The translations under genes and the position numbers were made by a program. From Prunus persica (lineage: Eukaryota > Streptophyta > Magnoliopsida > Rosales > Rosaceae), in NCBI RefSeq assembly GCF_000346465.2, contig NC_034010.1, forward strand, positions 13,887,142 through 13,951,141: a stretch of 64,000 bases of DNA, written 5' to 3'. Below the pieces are notes generated by a model, which was not told the DNA's origin, searched no databases, and saw only the letters and a list, made by a program, of their open reading frames with translations. Of this stretch, positions 11,240 to 23,488 are shown piece by piece (the stretch's first letter is position 1; each line of letters begins with the position of its first letter).

Positions 11240-12485
11240 TTAGAGGCTGCCAGCCCGAGTAGGACGAGGAGGATCAGGTGGCTGAATGTGCCCAGCCGGT
11301 GTCAACAATAGCTCACCATAGGTGTTAAGACGATCCCAGATGCGGTGAAGAAGTGCATGCGTCACTTGATGGGATGTAGAGAGCAATTCTAAAAGGGCAT
11401 GTTCCTCGATGGAGAAATCACCATAAGTACAGTGAGCATCGTTGCGATGTAAAGTAACCTGATTGTTGACTTTGATGATGTCGGAAGAGCCAATATCATC
11501 TGTAGACAGTGCAGGGACACCAGCATGAGCAGCCAAAGCTGTGATAGTTCGAAGTAGAACAAGACTTGCTATTGAAACAATGGCATTTGTGGCACCAGCG
11601 GCAATGAGGCTTTCACGGATATAGAACTCAACATTGACAAATTGCTTAATCACAAGCTGGAAGACAATATATGAGCAGCATTCAAACTCACTTTCCCATG
11701 CTAGGAAGTGGGATTCAGATAGTTGCGCACAAGCATATATAGAGTACGCATCCACAGAGATATCATACCATATGAGAGCTCGGTGGGGAGCACCTCAGGC
11801 GGAGACACATAGAGTCGATTCACCAGTTGACGATGAAGAAGAAAATTTCTGGAACTGGCTCACAAGAACTACCAGAGCGAATAGGAGCCAGACCAAGGGC
11901 AGCTGAAATAAAGTGGAAATTGAATAGAATAGGAATCCCACGCACACACAACAAGTCCGGACAGAGCAGCAGAGGTAGTGAAGACATCGGGAAAATTAGC
12001 ATAAAATTCACGAACAATCTGGAAGTTGGCCAGCGGCAACCCACGAACCAATTACAAGAGACGATGCCACGAGAGAAAGTCTATGAATGTGTAGCCAAAT
12101 CTAGAGAGATCAAAGTCCTCTTCAATTAGTAGGGGACGATGATAGACCACAGTAGTGTAGCGGTGAGAGCATGCCGGAGACACGAAGTGTGAGATCGGCG
12201 GATGGTGGGAAGCAAGAGGATCTGTGCTGGAATACGAGCACAGTGACGAGGAAGGTCGTGATCGAGACGCATCAGGCGTGACGACCGAAGAAGAATCAGC
12301 AGCAGATCGACTGTGCATGAGGCGAGGAGGGCTGTGGTCAGGGGCGGAGGAGGAGGAAGGTCAGCGGCTTTGAGTGGTAACCATAATGAGGTGATGGAGG
12401 TAAGATGTGATGAGTAGTGGAAGACAAGAAGCTTTGGGTGGCGGCAATAGGTGTTGAGGTTTGAATTGGATGAGGAAGAAGACAA
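11240..12485 (-). pseudogene. Env-position open region of the copia element (plant transposon protein-like), decayed
   Basis: Downstream of pol, the minus strand contains a broken reading frame. It begins with a Ser/Pro-rich stretch (about 12485-12060), then a segment with IVREFYANFPD and CAWDSYSIQF/VRGIP (about 12045-11860), which resembles the plant transposon protein domain found after pol in SIRE-type elements. It ends with a 171-residue open stretch (11755-11240) containing VEFYIRESLIAAGATNAIVS and HRIWDRLNTYGELLLTP. The parts lie in different frames with stops between. From 10819 to 11239 I see only noncoding element sequence. The domain call rests on a short motif, so it is moderate. 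Confidence 0.5.
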
Positions 12486-13443
12486 CCCTGCACAACTTAA
12501 ACAACCAGCGTGAAACGCACCGTATGGTTTTTTTTTGTTTTTTGTTTTTTGTTTTAAATTTTTTTTAATGAAAAAAAAAACGAAATATAACTGGTAATCT
12601 GAAGGGAAAAAAAAACAGTGAACAAAAGAACAAGGAAAAAAAACAAATCAATCAATACATAAAGCAAACTGTAGATGCAGACCCAAAACTCTCTTAAACA
12701 TGCCAAGCTTGTGAGTGAGGAGAGAAAGTAGCAAAAGACCCATCGTTGTCTTAAACGCATGCATGTGAAGCAAAGCATGGCAGGGACAAAAGCAAGACAC
12801 CACACTCGACGCACAAACTTACAGATAAAAGAGGAGGCACACCACAGTCATGGTGAAAGATAAAATGCACTAAATGAGTCTGCCATCAAGAAGCAAAGAT
12901 GTGAAGTGAACTCTTTTCAATTAAGTGCAAAGAATATGTCCACCCAAGACTGATCCCACCTAAGATAGCACATCCACTGAATGCATAGTAAGTATATGAT
13001 GATCAGTTTATTTGTGATTTGAATGTATTTTATTTTTATTTTGTGTACTTATTTGGTGGCTCACTTTATTGAGCTTTCAACCTGATCCATGTAGCAGATG
13101 GTCAATAAGTGTGCTTAAGTTAGATGACTGTAAGAAACTGGGTGATGAGGCACCCCAGAGGAAATACTAATCCGAATCATGAAGGCTCCAAAGATAAGCA
13201 AGGATAGCAAACCATCACAGCCTATTGACTCGAACCTCTCGACGTTGGTTAGACAAGAGGCCCGGTTACTAAACAATGAGAAGTCACTACCTTTTTTTTT
13301 TTTCTTTTTTTGAAACAGATCAAGAGCTTACGTACAATAGTGTGATGGAAATCCAAAGAGAGGATTTGACATGCAATAGACACCGAATTAATCAAGAGCA
13401 TAGATACCTAAAGATTGTCTAAGGGTTTCAAACCGTAGATTGT
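12486..13443. other. Noncoding interior of the copia element
   Basis: Between RNase H and the env-position region I see no gene. The sequence is A-rich with short homopolymers (12531-12570, 13290-13310). Confidence 0.6.
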
Positions 13444-16400
13444 CTAGAGGTTGGTAAAAATGTCAGCTAATTGTTTTTCAGTAGAGATAAATTCAAGTGA
13501 GAGCACATTATCTTCCACTAATTCATTAATAAAATGGTGATGAATATCAATGTGTTTTGTGCGAGAGTGTTGAACTGGATTTTTAGAGATATTAATTGCA
13601 CTCATGTTATCACAAAACGTTACCATTTTACCTTGCCGAATGCCATAGTCATTGAGCATTTGTTTCATCCATCACAATTGTATGCAACAGCTTCCAGCAG
13701 CTATGTACTCGGCTTCAGCAGTGGAAAGAGAGACGTAATTTTGCTTCTTGTTAAACCAAGAGACAAGGTTGTTGCCTATGTAAAAGCATCCTCCAGTTGG
13801 ACTTTTCCTAGCATCAATGTTTCCCACCCAATTCGCATCGAAATAACCTGCAAGTTCAACATTTGAGTCAAATGAGTAGTATACACCAAAGTTTGTAGTA
13901 CCACTTACATAGCGAAGAATTCACTTCATAGCAAGTAGATGTGATTCTTTGGGATCAGATTGAAAGCGAGCACAAAGTCCAACACTAAAAGAGATGTTTG
14001 GTCTGCCTGCAGTCAAATATAACAAACTGCCAATCATGCTTATGTATAATTTTTGGTATGCACTTTTGCCATGGGAATCCTTGGAAATTTTGGTGCTTGT
14101 GCTCATAGGATTTTGAATGGGCTTGGCAGATTCTAGACCAAATTTAGACACAAGGTTTTCGGCATACTTTGTTTGAGAGATGAACATTCCTCCATTGAAT
14201 TGTTGAACCTACAAACCAAGGAAAAAATTTAGTTCACCAAACATACTCATCTCAAATTCGGTTTGTATTAGCTCATGGAATTCTTTGACAAGAGTGTTAG
14301 AAGTAGAACCAAAAACAATGTCGTCCACATAAACTTGTGCAACCATTAAATCCCGTTTGGTTTTTTTGACAAAGAGGGTTTTATCAATGCTACCAAGAGT
14401 GTACCCTTTTTGAAGAAGATAGTGGACAGTCGATCATACCATGCTCTCGGGGCTTGTTTGAGTCCATAGAGAGCCTTTTTCAGACGATATACATGATTGG
14501 GATGGATAGGATATTGAAATCCTGCAGGTTGTTCCACATACACTTCCTCTTGTAAAACACCATTTAGGAATGCACTCTTGACATCCATTTGATGTAGCTT
14601 AAACCGAAGATGGCATGCAATGGACAACAACAACCGAACAGATTGTAAATGCGCAATCGGAGCAAAAGTCTCTCAAAATCCAAACCTTCAATTTGAGTAT
14701 AACCTTGGGCAACATGTCTAGCTTTGTTGCACATAATTTGCCCTTTCTCATCTATGTTATTTTGAAAGATCCACTTGGTACCAATTACATTTGATTTTTT
14801 AGGACATGGAACAAGATACCACACATCATTTCGTATTTTGAAAGATCAACATTTCTAATAATGTCGGAGAGAGTGAGTGATCTTTTTGAACTTGTTTAGC
14901 ACTAGGTCTGCGTATCACAAGATTGAAAGGCTGATTACAATCCTCGAAATCAATATCAGTAATATCAACAGATTCGTGAGTTTCCAGATCTGTATCTTCA
15001 TGGCTTGTTTCAACCTGCAATGTAGAGGAGTCATTTACTACCACATTAGCTAATTCCATTATTTTTTTAGTACGACTATGAAACGCCTTATGTGCTCGAC
15101 TATTCATAGAATAACCAAGAAATATTCCAACATTACTCCTTACATCAAATTTTCCAAGAGACTCCCTGTCTTTGTAGATGTAGCATTTACTACCAAAAGT
15201 CCATAAGTGCTCGACATTTGGTTTCTTCCCTTTCCAAATTTCATAAGGAGTGCTCTTGGTATGTGGCTTGAAAAACACACAGTTAGATGTATAGCATGCA
15301 GTACTAATGGCTTCAGTCCAAAAATGATCTGTCAATTTGGCACTTTTCAACAAGACACGAGCCATGTCAAGAAGGACTCTATTTTTCCTTTCAGCTACCC
15401 CATTTTGTTGAGGAGTGATTGGAGCAGAAAATTCATGTTTTATTCCTTTTTCAGAACAAAAATAAGAGAAAGCTTGATTTTCAAATTCCATTCCATGATC
15501 TGCCCTGAGTCTTGTGATGCAAGAATTAGTTTCATGTTTTTCATTCATGATCAGCTTGTATAAGACATAAAAGGAATTAAAGGCTTCTGTCTTATCATGC
15601 AAAAATATTATCCAAGTAAAACATGAGAAATCATCCACTAAGACAAGAATATATTTCTTTCCACCTAAACTAGCAACCAGAATTGGACCAACTAAATCCA
15701 TGTGCATCAGTTCCAAAGTTTTAGAAGTAGAGATTGAGTTTGTAGCTTTGTGAGGGTTTTTGGTTTGCTTTCCCAGTTGGCACCCTTCACAAACACCCTC
15801 ACGTTTACTTGAAAGATTAGGCACTCCTCTTACAGATTCACATTTTGACAATTTAATTAAGTCTTGATAGTTCATGTGTCCCAAACGTCGATGCCATAAA
15901 TCAAGATGATCTTTACTTGTCCTAAAACAAACTTGAGAAACTTCATTAGTGAAAAAACAATTGCAATTGTCAGGTGATCATTTTCCAATCATCACATTTG
16001 ATTCGTCATTATTTTTTTTTTAAGGTAAATACCACGAGGTGTCCCCACACCCGAAGGGTGGGATTAATTCCCACTTGGGGTTTGGCTAGCCCCTGGCCAC
16101 AAAGTGCTTTCAACGGGTTTTGAACCCCCGCTATTGAGGCACCTGGTAGCTCGCTAGCTGAAGGTGGCAGTTTGCCAACTGCACCACATCTTGTGGTTAT
16201 CTTTATTATTGACAATGGATTGGGTTTTAGTAAAACTTACCTCACCTATTTCATCACAACGTTGACTTACACTGATGAGATTTGTTTGAAGATTTTCAAC
16301 TAGTAAGACATTGTCCAAGCTAGGTTTACCGGTTGCCATAATCTTCCCTTTGCCCAAAATTTTAAATTTTTGTCCATCTCCAAAAGTGACCATTCCACTC

Positions 16401-16447
16401 ACACATTCTATAGAGATTTCTGAAAAACATGATTTGTCACCAGTCAT
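13444..16447 (-). pseudogene. Copia pol (protease end, integrase, RT, RNase H), decayed
   Basis: In transcription order: the end of the protease/gag-pre-integrase region (16447-16200, VTFGDGQKFKILGKGKI), the SINE insertion, then the integrase from LGHMNYQDL (15884). The integrase has CEGCQLGK, LVDDFSCFTWI, RADHGMEFEN and the TPQQNGVAERKNR block, so the D-D-E triad is visible. RT follows in pieces (14824-14346: GTKWIFQNN, KARHVAQGYTQ, QMDVKSAFLNG; 14187-13921: KYAENLVSKFGL). RNase H ends with CDNMSAINISKNPVQHSRTKHIDI and a stop at 13444. Frame slips separate the RT blocks. The order INT-RT-RNase H identifies Ty1-copia. Confidence 0.88.
16013..16199 (-). mobile_element. tRNA-derived SINE inserted at the copia gag-pol junction
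   Basis: On the minus strand the unit begins near CACAAGATGTGGTGCAGTTG, with an A-box-like TGGTGCAGTTGG and, about 55 bp later, a B-box-like GGGTTCAAAACCC. It ends in a run of nine A. Flanks are TCGTCATTAT (16003-16012) and TCTTTATTAT (16200-16209), 8 of 10 identical, a plausible diverged TSD. The host copia frame resumes on both sides. No cloverleaf can be folded, so it is not a tRNA gene. Confidence 0.78.
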
Positions 16448-18047
16448 GTGTCTCGAACACTCACTATCAAAATATCAAGATTTAGATTTAAAGTCAGAAA
16501 GAGTAGTAAGAGCAACAAAACATTTTTCACATCTAAGATTTCAGGAGCATTAGTTTGATGTGCATCACTTGAAAGCGCCAGCAAGCAATTTTGATTGTCC
16601 TTCTCCTCCACACTAGATTTGAACTTGGTAAAGATAAAGAATGAGAAAGTTTTGACAACCTGCTTACCTCTTTCACAAGATATGCAATCTTGTGTTGAAT
16701 TCTTACATGTCCCTTCTTGGTGGATTTTTTACTTACTGAAATTTGTTGGAGCAATTTGCATTTTGGTCAGATGTGTCCAAGAGCTCCACAATAGTGACAC
16801 GTGGGTATGAATCCCCAAGTTTTTTGAGAAGTTGGAGCACCAATAGGAAGTGATGGTTTGACAAACTTTGTGACGGATACAACGAGAGACCTGTTGATTG
16901 AATCAAAACCTAGGCCACGTTTGTCTCCATCTCTTCGACCCATGCTACTCAATTTGTCAACCTCTTCTGCATCAATTGTCAAAGCAATAGTCCTCTCCTT
17001 TGAACTTTTAAGCTCAGTTTCAAAAGCTTGGTTGTCAGAGGTCAAAGAAACAATTAATTTATTTTGATCAATGCACTTTTTCTGTAATGTTTCCTATTTC
17101 TCTTACATACCTTCACCTACTATTTCTGGTCCAGCAGCAGAGGATTGCAACATCCTGGCAGTCCTACTATTTTCAAGTTCTAGCAAGCAACTCTTTTTGT
17201 AAGCTCTCTATTATGTTTGTTGAGCTTCTGAGAGGCAGCCAATATATCATCATACTTTTCCAACATGTAGTCAATATTTGGTTCTCCATCATTCACATTG
17301 TTTTGCTGTGCCTCATCCACGCTGACAGTGGTGACTATTGCAATGGTATTTTCTTCACTTTCCAATTCTGAATCCCTATCACTCCAGGTTACATTCAGCG
17401 CAATGGTATTTTCTTCACTTTCCAATTCTTTTGTCTGTTGGCAAATTCAGAGGCAATATGTGAATATCCTTCGCATTCATAGCACTTGAGTCTCTCTTTA
17501 GTGTTTTTCTTCTCAGTGAACCTGCGAGATTTTAAATTACCATCAGTATAGTCACCATGCTTAATTTTTGAATTTATACCTGATTGATTTCTTGAGTCGT
17601 GACTTCTGGAATTTTGATTTTTGAAAAACTTCTTGAATTGTTGTGAAGATAAGCAAATTCATCTCCATTGAATTCTTCTAATTGGTGTCCAACATCTTCT
17701 TTGTCAACCACTTTGAGAGCAACGCTTTTATTCCTTTTAGGAGCTAGATGCTTCATCTAGTAGGTTTGAAGCGACCCTATAAGTTCACGAACTTTCAAGG
17801 TGTTCAAGTCACGAATCTCTTCAATTGCTGTGATCTTTGGTTGAAAACGTTAAGGCAAGGACCTTAGAATCTTTTTCACCACCCTATCTTCTGAAATTTT
17901 TTCACCAAAACTTGAATATGCATTCACAATAATGCAGAGTTTAGCATAAAATTCAGAAAACATTTCATTCTCATCCATCATGATTGTCTCAAATTGTAAA
18001 GTGTGCATTTGAAGCTTGGCTCCCTTGACAGTATCTATTCCTTCATG
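16448..18047 (-). pseudogene. Copia gag, 3' portion with two zinc knuckles
   Basis: The minus strand encodes the C-terminal gag. KGAKLQMHTLQFE and MDENEMFSEFYAKL-type sequence lie near 18030-17930, then IEEIRDLNTLKVRELIGSLQTY (about 17830-17765) and MKHLAPKR (17756). A first CCHC-like knuckle CYECEGYSHIASEF (about 17490; its last Cys is replaced by Phe) and a second, CHYCGALGHI (about 16800), follow. A 60-bp tandem duplication (from 17341 and 17401) repeats ESEENTIA. The 5' part of gag is at 20831-21200, on the other side of the solo LTR. Confidence 0.8.
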
Positions 18048-19190
18048 AGTGATGTAACAACTCAGTCCTTAAATAATATTTAATTATTAATTTATTAGGG
18101 AGAAGGACAATTTTTTCCTTAGAATAAATTAGGAGGGAAAAAGTTGACTTTTTGACCAAGAAAGAATTTGAGAATTTCGCTTGCACCGTTGCATAGAGCG
18201 CGACGAAACAAGTCCGTAGATACGTAATGAACTTGAATTGGAGCTATAACAAAGAAAATATGGTCAAAATACGTAGAGGGGCAAAATGGTAATTTTCAAT
18301 TCAGGTTTTTTTTTAAAACCTTTTTTTCTCTCTCTTATCCCTCAGTCTCTCCTCTCTCCCCCGACGTCCTCCCTCTAGCCGAACCTCCAAACTTCCATAG
18401 CCACCCCGTCAGACCATCCCAGCACTTGCCGCTGGTGCCAAAAGGACCAACTCAGTCTCGCATTCAAACCCCGACCACCTTCCGTCGCCAGCCGTCAGCC
18501 CTGGGGCCGGAAAAATTGAAAAAACCAGCCAATTTTGGCATAACTTCCAAGCTTTCGATCTCCGTCATTCGGCCACCAAATCGGATGATCAAGGTATGGA
18601 TCCTTACCTATTTTTCATGACTTAGCTGATGGTTTGGTAGAATTGGAACGATTTCTTGCCTAGGTAGATCAAATCACGATCCAAAGTTCGGCCGATTTTG
18701 AGATTGAAATTCCGGCCATTTTCGAGGTAGGTCCAAGAACAAAGTGGCTGCAAATCATGTTTTGAACCTAGAGTAAGAAGTTGAGCTCAATATTTTGAAG
18801 TTTTCCGGTCGTCAGAATTTATCAACCCACCCACGCATGTGGCGACGCGTGGGCAGCCTGGTGGAGACCACATTCAGTCCTAGAGTGATCCTCGTGCTGT
18901 CACGAGCGCGTAGGAATTCGCGGATCTCAATTCAGACAATATTTGAACCCCGAACGGATCTCACATATTATGTGCCAGGTTCAATACTATTGAGTCGTTG
19001 GATCGTAATCATTTTCAGATATGTTGATCTAGACATTTCCAGGATCGTATAGGATTCAATGGATTATGAATCGGAGTCCTGGATACTCCGAAATCTCGAA
19101 CCCTAGGGCTAGGGTTATAGGAATCACTTGATTGTATGATCGTGATCTATTCGACCGTTCGATTGAGATCAAACTCTCGGGACATGTGTT

Positions 19191-19330
19191 CTAGGTATAT
19201 TGGAACTTCTAGGGGCTTCTGGATCAGAATTTAGAGGTTGTGAACCAACAGACATCTGCCCTAGGTATATTGGAACTTCTAGGGGCTTCTGGATCAGAAT
19301 TTAGAGGCCGTGAACCAACGGGGTCCCGGG
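19191..19330. repeat. 70-bp tandem duplication inside the solo LTR
   Basis: The sequence starting CTAGGTATATTGGAACTTCT at 19191 recurs at 19261, differing at a few bases. Confidence 0.9.
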
Positions 19331-19878
19331 TTGACTTTTTGGGACTTTAGCTCTTTTTGAGTCCTGAGATACTTCTAAACTATTCCAATTGGAAGGAAAG
19401 CTTTTATGGGCATAGGAACAACTTTAATTTGATGCACGCACTTCTAGGAGCCGGGGGTTAGGATTTTTAATTTAATACTATATTGAGTATTGTATTAATA
19501 GAATATTATCGTAATTGAATCAGGCACCCGGGCATCAATTGACCCGCAGGAGGGACCTTCAAGAGGTCCAGCGAGCACAAACCAGCCGTGAGTGGACCCT
19601 TTGTTTTATAAACGATTTTGCAATTCAATTCCATTATTTGATCTTGAATAAGTTTTATTCAAAGATTAGTACTTTCATAATTTGAGATGTGCTTTTAAAG
19701 ATTTTAAGTTATATGCTGTCGAGTGGAATATCCTCTAAGGATATAGGAAAAAGAAATTTTAGCTAACTATCAGATAAATGGCAGTAGAGTTTTAAAGTTT
19801 ACAGAAATTCAATTATTCATCAGATTTTTCAGAAACTTTATATTTTCCTAAACCACCTTAGGTACCCAGATATAATTT

Positions 19879-19975
19879 GTTGCCTTCGGTATATAAGTTG
19901 CCTTCAGATAAATCAGTTGCATTCGGTAAACATGTTGCCTTCGGATTTTATTGGTTGCCTTCGGTTTAGTCAGCA
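19879..19975 (+). repeat. Short tandem repeat GTTGCCTTCGGT-n in the solo LTR
   Basis: About five units of 20-25 bp share GTTGCCTTCGG or a close variant. Confidence 0.85.
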
Positions 19976-20830
19976 TGCTTGACAGTTGCCCCACGAGTTC
20001 TTTGGTACTCGGACTCGTGCGGAGCAAGAAATGCGGATTAGGCAGACTAAGGTACCCTGAATCCTGCGAGTTGCAGTTCGGATTGACCTTGTGTCACCGA
20101 GACCTGCGAGTACGTGTCACCAATGGTGGTGCGAGGAATTGATGAATATAGGGAATTGACGGCATATCAGGAATTGACGGAAAAAAGGGGTACACCTAGG
20201 TGGTAGTTTTAAACTGATTTCAATGCTTTTAAGAGATTAATGTTGACCATGAGTATGATTGGCTTATATATATAAATATATGAGTGCATTGATTTCATTA
20301 GGTGTATAATGAACAAATGATTTAGTTTTGCATAACTGTTTTTACAGTGGGGTTAGTATGTTCCTATGTACTAAACCTTGTTTTTGGTCCACTCACATTT
20401 TCAATGTTTTGCACCCCCAGGCAGTAGACATGCATCAGTGAGCCACCACAGGGCAGTTTCCACTTCCCGCACTTCCTCAGTTTGATGTAGGGTTTCTTAG
20501 TTCACAAGTGATTCCTTTCTTGTAAATTGATCTGTATAGTTGCTCTGATATTGCCCTAGAACGTATTTAATTATGGAACGTATTTATTTATGTATACTGG
20601 CAGTTGGTGTAGATATTTAAATGCTGGTTGATAGGTGTAAATTTTGGGGAATAACCAAAGTATATGGGAGACTCTATCGAATTTTCGGTAGAAGTCGAAC
20701 TTGTAATAAGTTTAAATTTTATTAAGAAAGGCAATTAGGTCATTTGTGCCCAACACCCGCCAGGTGTCGATCACGCACAGGATTCGGCTCGGATTCCAAA
20801 GTGGAATTTGGGTCGAGTCTTGTCAAGTGA

Positions 20831-21200
20831 CCTGCAAAATATCCCAAGCTTCCTTAGAAGTATCACAACTAGATATATATATATTCAAATTGATCGGAAG
20901 AGACAACAGTAAATATAGCATTTAACCCCTTTTGATTATTAATGTTGTGTGGCTTCTGCAGTGGTCTACTCCTCTCTGGTTTTGAGACTGTGGTTGCTTC
21001 ATCTTCTTTTCCGATCTTCTTTGTGGGTTCAGGAAATCCATGAACCATTGTATTTCATACACGTTCATCTAAGGAACAAAGAAACGACTTCATTTTAGCC
21101 TTCCAAGCGCCATAGTTGTTGCCATCGAAGTATGGTGGATGTGCAACAAAAGCCGCAGCACGATCCATCCTAAGGTATGTCGGATCTTGCTGAGTATGTT
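20831..21200 (-). pseudogene. Copia gag, 5' portion
   Basis: On the minus strand from about 21180: DRAAAFVAHPPYFDG, NNYGAWKAKMKSFLCSLDER and, near the solo LTR, SSDQFEYI-like sequence and SKEAWDILQ. This is the DUF4219/UBN2-type gag N-terminus of copia elements. It is separated from the rest of gag by the solo LTR. Confidence 0.8.
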
Positions 21201-21209
21201 CAGCAACTT

Positions 21210-21221
21210 GCTCTGATGCCA
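21210..21221 (-). other. Primer-binding site of the SIRE-like copia element
   Basis: The minus strand reads TGGCATCAGAGC two bases inside the 5' LTR end. This is the initiator tRNA-Met complement used by copia elements (TGGTATCAGAGC) with one change. Confidence 0.8.
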
Positions 21222-21223
21222 AT

Positions 21224-22303
21224 TGAAATTACCTATAGGATGACTAAAAATGCCTAGAGAGGGTGAATAATTGGAGATTATTAATAATAAATATAAATAA
21301 ATTTTCGAAGCAGGATTGATATGGCTTATCAATCCTAAAATATGCAGAGGTTAAAGTAAAAGAACATGCAGATATTTATTTTACGTGGTAAAACCCCACC
21401 TCTCGGAAAAATCCACGGGACTCCTTAGTCCAGAACAAATCCACTATAGAATCAAGATTACAAGAATTACTCACACACTTATCCTAGACGCAATCTAGAT
21501 AAAGTTTACTGACTTCTTCGTAACTCAACTTCTGTCACGGGATGATCTTCGACACTCCTTATGTTGAATGCAATATTGGTCGCAATTGCTTCAAGCTCGT
21601 CGGAGGATAAACGCCACAACAGTCTCGGTGCCCTCAACTGTATGAGTCACCGACATGCATATGAATGCAATATGAATGATAAAAGGATTTGATAAATCAC
21701 CAAGCAAACAAGGAACACTTGATGACTTATCAGAAAAATATGTACAGTAGCTTTCTCTTCAAAATTCAATATGCTTTTTGAAAGGGAAAACCCAACATTT
21801 TATTCAAGGAAGATTTTCTCTCAAAAGAGAGAAACCCAAGTGAACACTAATTGTCTCCAACTTTGACTTTCAATCCTGATCCAATGTGGTCTCTTCATTT
21901 AGACGCCAAACCGAAGACACAATACTATCTAATTATGAATATGAATTGTGATTCAATATGGACTCTTTAGTGATGACACCAAATGACCACTTTTGTGAAG
22001 AAACAATCATCTCCAAAAATAAGTTAATTAGGAGATGAGCACGGTGCACGTCACTATAGGAAATGCTAACATTTTAACTTAAATCACAATGGTATTGAAA
22101 ATAAATTCAACTATAAATCTTATTGTGAATGCATGATTACGTTATAATTTACCTAAAATCAAGTTTCTTATATCGGTTAAGTCATGCCTTGGAAGTATGG
22201 GATTGAATGCGTTGTGCAAAATGTCCAGTAAACAATTCTTTACACACTAATTTCCAACCTATGCTAGAGTCTAGGAAATGCCAATACAATTTTCTTACTA
22301 ACA
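21224..22303 (-). repeat. 5' LTR of the SIRE-like copia element
   Basis: The 1080-bp LTR runs, on the minus strand, from TGTTAGTAAGAAAATTG (22303) to CTATAGGTAATTTCA (21224). It includes the U5-type block AAGGAGTCCCGTGGATTTTT and GGGGTTTTACCACGTAAA. Its outer 245 bp recur at 10559-10803. The base pairs next to its outer end (TCTTC, 22304-22308) are one half of the TSD; the other half is outside the window. Confidence 0.87.
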
Positions 22304-23130
22304 TCTTCCTAGCCCGAGGCCGTTTCAGACCCAACTGAAAGAAGAGTTGACTCAAAATGATGGCCCATCAGATGATGACCGCAGTCACGGTTTTCAAGCT
22401 CGAGGTCGAGCAGTCAACGGAGAGTAGATAATGACCACGGTCACGGTATTCTGAGAGTTCATATTCTCCCAAGCTTTGCCTCAAAATCCTGATATACACG
22501 GGTTGTAGAGGCATCACATGTGGCGTAAACTATGTGAGGTTGTTAGCCCGAGGTTCGGGGCCCTTGGATATAGCAACAACAGCACTGAAGACGTCATGAG
22601 GCTATTGGGTTGGGTTTCAATGTCGTTGGATGTGGCAGGAACAGAGGCCAAGCCCAGTGTGTGCACATCGGGTGGGTCTCCGTTGGGAAAATGTCCTCAA
22701 TGGCGTGTTCTCTACCTAGACCAAAGTGGTTGGTGGGGATGGGATGGCAAAGCTTGTTAGAGGAAGGGAGAGGAAGAGATGAGTTAGTGATGCCCACCCT
22801 AAGTGGCTGGTGGAGGGGGCAGCGGAGCTAGTTAGAGGGGCGCATGGGAGGAGGTGTGGCAGTGATGCTTGCCATAAGTGGTTTGTGCGGGAGGGAGAGG
22901 GTCGTCGAGTATAGAGAAAGAAAGAGGGAGAGAAAGAAGTAATTTTCTATTTTTCTTAAAAGAAAATATTTTATTGATTTTTTCCACACGGGACACTTAC
23001 GTATTCAACAAGGGGTAAAGTGAGACGCAAAACACTGGTCAAATGGGTAATTTTGAGTCACTTTAATTTTCAGGGAGTAAAGTGAGATTTCACCATCAAT
23101 TCAGGGGGCATTGCAGTAAAGAATCCTTAA
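22304..23130. mobile_element. Probable fragment of a long-TIR DNA element
   Basis: The block from about 22980 to 23125 (GGGTAAAGTGAGACGCAAAAC, CAGGGAGTAAAGTGAGATTTC, CAGGGGGCATTGCAGTAAAG) has the same style as the terminal repeats of the element at 23489. It is followed inward by a purine-rich stretch, as in that element. Only one end is visible; the other was probably lost where the copia element inserted at 22303. No gene is seen in 22304-22980 or 23131-23488. Confidence 0.45.
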
Positions 23131-23488
23131 AAGAATACAATTCATGTACATACCATGTCAATCCCACTTGACATATTTGATTTCTGCCTAAATGGGTTAC
23201 ATGGAGCTTTGCAGAAAGTAGCTTCAGAATTTTAGGTAAAACAAATTGTGATAGTATTGTGACAATTAATTACATGAGTGTGCTTATTTAGCATACATGA
23301 ATAAAATATTCCGAATATATTGAAGCATTCTTTCGTTATCGATTGGACTGATTGAGTGTTTCTTATCTACAATGTGCAAGCTAGTAAGATGAGGACGAAG
23401 AAATGATGATAATGCAAACAAAAGGATGACCATAAACGCCTATCCCATACCAAAAAAAATAAAGATACATTACTTTGCGGAAAAAAAA

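Larger units (their letters stand above)
18048..20830. mobile_element. Gypsy-type solo LTR (18053-20825) with 5-bp TSD AGTGA
   Basis: The LTR starts TGTAACAACTCAG at 18053 and ends GAGTCTTGTCA at 20825, flanked by AGTGA at 18048-18052 and 20826-20830. No internal retroelement coding region lies between, so this is a solo LTR of 2773 bp. It interrupts copia gag: WDILQ on the right joins VTHEGIDTVKG on the left when one TSD copy is removed. It shares ordered blocks with the solo LTR at 57747-60100. The assignment to Ty3-gypsy comes from recalled LTR style; no pol is present to prove it. Confidence 0.88.
10559..22303 (-). mobile_element. Ty1-copia retrotransposon, SIRE/Maximus-like, minus strand, nested and decayed
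   Basis: It has a 5' LTR at 21224-22303, a PBS at 21210-21221, gag, protease, integrase, RT and RNase H in copia order (down to 13444), an extra env-position open region (12485-11240), a polypurine tract (10804-10818) and the first 245 bp of the 3' LTR (10559-10803). The rest of the 3' LTR is presumably left of the CACTA element, outside the window. A solo LTR (18053-20825) splits gag and a SINE (16013-16199) sits at the gag-pol junction. Without those two insertions the visible length would be about 8.8 kb, in keeping with SIRE-type elements. Stops and frame slips throughout show it is dead. Confidence 0.88.

Noticed and set aside
16130..16199. Possible tRNA gene (A- and B-box motifs)
   Set aside because: No cloverleaf, a long extra 3' part and an oligo-A end fit a SINE instead.
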